6,529 nt of DNA from Bacteroidota bacterium (GTDB lineage: Bacteria; Bacteroidota; Bacteroidia; Flavobacteriales; Flavobacteriaceae), in assembly GCA_023393485.1 (NCBI GenBank), contig JAEWLD010000314.1, positions 1 to 6,529 on the forward strand. The letters are read 5' to 3'. Shown in pieces: positions 5,119-6,529 of the stretch. Below the pieces are notes generated by a model. That model had not been told where the DNA came from and did no database searches. It worked only from the letters and a program-made list of their open reading frames with translations. Made by a program: the position numbers and the translations under genes. Position 1 is the first letter of the stretch; every line of letters starts with the position of its first letter.

Positions 5119-6528
5119 CTACTCGCGATAAAATATCCGTTTTACCCTTTGCGAAATCGAGGTAAGAATTTCGTACGGAATGGTTTGCAATTTCGCCGCC
5201 ATTTCAATTACTGTCGGGCTTTTGCCGAAAATGGTCACTGAATCGCCTTCGCGGCAGTCGATTCCGGTACAATCTGCCATCAGCATATCCATACAAATGC
5301 TGCCCACAACAGGTGCGCGGCTGCCGGCGATTGTGACGTAGCCATTGAGATTGCCCCAGTGGCGCGAAATACCGTCTGCATAACCAATCGGAATTGTGGC
5401 GATTTTGGTTTCGCCGTCGGCCATGAAACGCCTGCCATAGCCAACGCTTTCGCCTTTGCCGATAGTTCGTAACTGTGAAATTACTGATTTGAGCGTGCCG
5501 ACGTTTTCGAGGTGTTTTTGCTCTGTAGCATCGTTTGAAATCCCGTAAAGTCCAATGCCTAGCCTGACCATGTCATATTGCGCTTCAGGGTAATGTTCAA
5601 TTCCGGAAGTATTCAATATATGGCGGATCGGGTGAATATCGATCGCATCAATCAGTCGCCGCGACAATTTTTCAAACAACGCGATCTGTTCTTTGGCGAA
5701 TTTATCGTGTCCTAAATCATCGCTCGTCGCCATGTGAGACAGGACGCTTTTGATTTTGACCGACGGATTCGCCTTTAAGATGGCAATCAATTCATCGATT
5801 TGTTCTTCCTCAAAACCGAGCCGGTGCATGCCGGTGTCAATTTTAACATGAATCGGGAAATGCTCCAGTTTGCGTTCGTCGGCAATCGCTATAAATGACT
5901 TCAGCCCTTTGATACTGTAAATTTCGGGTTCAAGCCCGTATTGTATGATTGACGGAAAACTCGTCGTTTCCGGATTCATCACCATGATCGGCAGCGTAAT
6001 TCCGGCGTTTTTGAGCGAAATGCCTTCGTCGGCAAATGCGACGCCGAGATAATCGGTCTTGTGATATTCGAGCAATTTCGCGATTTCAAAGCCGCCGTTG
6101 CCGTAGCCGAACGCCTTGACCATGACCATCAATTTGGTTTCGGGCTTGAGTTTCGAGCGATAAAACGCCAAGTTGTGGCTGATGGCGTTGAGGTTGATTT
6201 CCAGAACGGTTTCGTGGGTTTTTTCCTCAAGCATTGATACGATCCGCTCAAATTCGAATTGGCGCGCGCCTTTGACCAAAATGGTTTCGTCGGCAAATTC
6301 GAGCCGCTCAAAATCATTGATGAAATCGTCGGTCGACGCGTAAACCAAAATGTTCTTGAACTTGTCTTTATACTCAGAAATCATCTCGCCAATGCCGATC
6401 AGACGATTGACTTTATTGGATTCGATCAGTTTTGAAACCTTGCCGTACAAGTCACCACTTGTCAATCCGCTTTGGAAAATATCCGACAAGATCACCGTTT
6501 TTCTGGCGCGGTGTCTTTGGCTTTCAAG
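5119..6528 (-). CDS. murF-alr: Bifunctional UDP-MurNAc-tripeptide:D-Ala-D-Ala ligase / alanine racemase, 5' part outside window
   Basis: The reading frame stays open to the window edge, so the visible 469 residues are the C-terminal part of a fusion of about 800 residues found in Bacteroidota. The first ~100 residues are the end of the MurF ligase: QRHR-x-RKTVILSDIFQSG, then DDFIN and LVKGARQFEFERIV (the VKGSR-like motif of Mur ligase C-terminal domains). A short linker near THETVLEINLNAI begins the racemase. Its PLP-binding lysine is K138 in MVMVKAFGYGNG. KIDTGMHRLGF (229-239) and the LGIGLYG segment follow. The catalytic tyrosine is Y364 in ESVGYGRRF, then IPIGYADG and SICMDM, and the end is ISQRVKRIFYRE. 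The racemase interconverts L- and D-Ala (with PLP), and MurF joins D-Ala-D-Ala to UDP-MurNAc-tripeptide in the cytoplasm. A GTG at 6493-6495 could be mistaken for a start, but conserved MurF sequence continues upstream of it. Confidence 0.95.
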   Translation of the reverse strand, partial: LESQRHRARKTVILSDIFQSGLTSGDLYGKVSKLIESNKVNRLIGIGEMISEYKDKFKNILVYASTDDFINDFERLEFADETILVKGARQFEFERIVSMLEEKTHETVLEINLNAISHNLAFYRSKLKPETKLMVMVKAFGYGNGGFEIAKLLEYHKTDYLGVAFADEGISLKNAGITLPIMVMNPETTSFPSIIQYGLEPEIYSIKGLKSFIAIADERKLEHFPIHVKIDTGMHRLGFEEEQIDELIAILKANPSVKIKSVLSHMATSDDLGHDKFAKEQIALFEKLSRRLIDAIDIHPIRHILNTSGIEHYPEAQYDMVRLGIGLYGISNDATEQKHLENVGTLKSVISQLRTIGKGESVGYGRRFMADGETKIATIPIGYADGISRHWGNLNGYVTIAGSRAPVVGSICMDMLMADCTGIDCREGDSVTIFGKSPTVIEMAAKLQTIPYEILTSISQRVKRIFYRE

Positions 6529-6529
6529 A

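Overview
The window is ordinary Bacteroidota chromosome, most probably from a member of the Flavobacteriaceae. Four things point there: a fused MurF-alanine racemase, a TonB-dependent receptor with an N-terminal carboxypeptidase-regulatory-like domain, promoter -7 boxes of the TAnnTTTG type, and mostly A-rich start regions without Shine-Dalgarno sequences. I see no rRNA, tRNA, CRISPR array, insertion sequence, phage gene or toxin-antitoxin pair.

Layout. Positions 2-624 (+ strand) hold the C-terminal end of a TIGR00266/AIM24-family protein, followed 2 nt later by a small secreted protein of unknown function. A bulged hairpin terminator at 633-682 separates them from five genes that all run on the - strand. 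In their own reading order these are: the 3' two-thirds or less of a murF-alr fusion (5119-6528, cut by the window edge), mscL (4660-5040), asd (3325-4314), a small exported Cys/His-rich protein (2934-3281) and a TonB-dependent outer-membrane receptor (685-2886).

Functional grouping. MurF-Alr makes D-alanine and adds D-Ala-D-Ala to the muropeptide, and Asd is on the route to diaminopimelate, so both supply peptidoglycan. MscL, the emergency osmotic valve, sits between them. mscL and asd each seem to have their own promoter, and mscL ends in a strong hairpin terminator. The small Cys/His protein and the TonB receptor look like a two-gene outer-membrane metal uptake unit (zinc or copper is inferred, not shown). 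They are joined by a 46-bp nested inverted repeat.

The only long non-coding stretch is 4315-4659. It holds the asd promoter, the mscL terminator, a perfect TAnnTTTG box facing the other way, and two related TTACGGG-N4-CCG motifs. With the nested inverted repeat at 2897-2942, this is the least explained DNA in the window. I found no clear evidence of a new multi-gene system.
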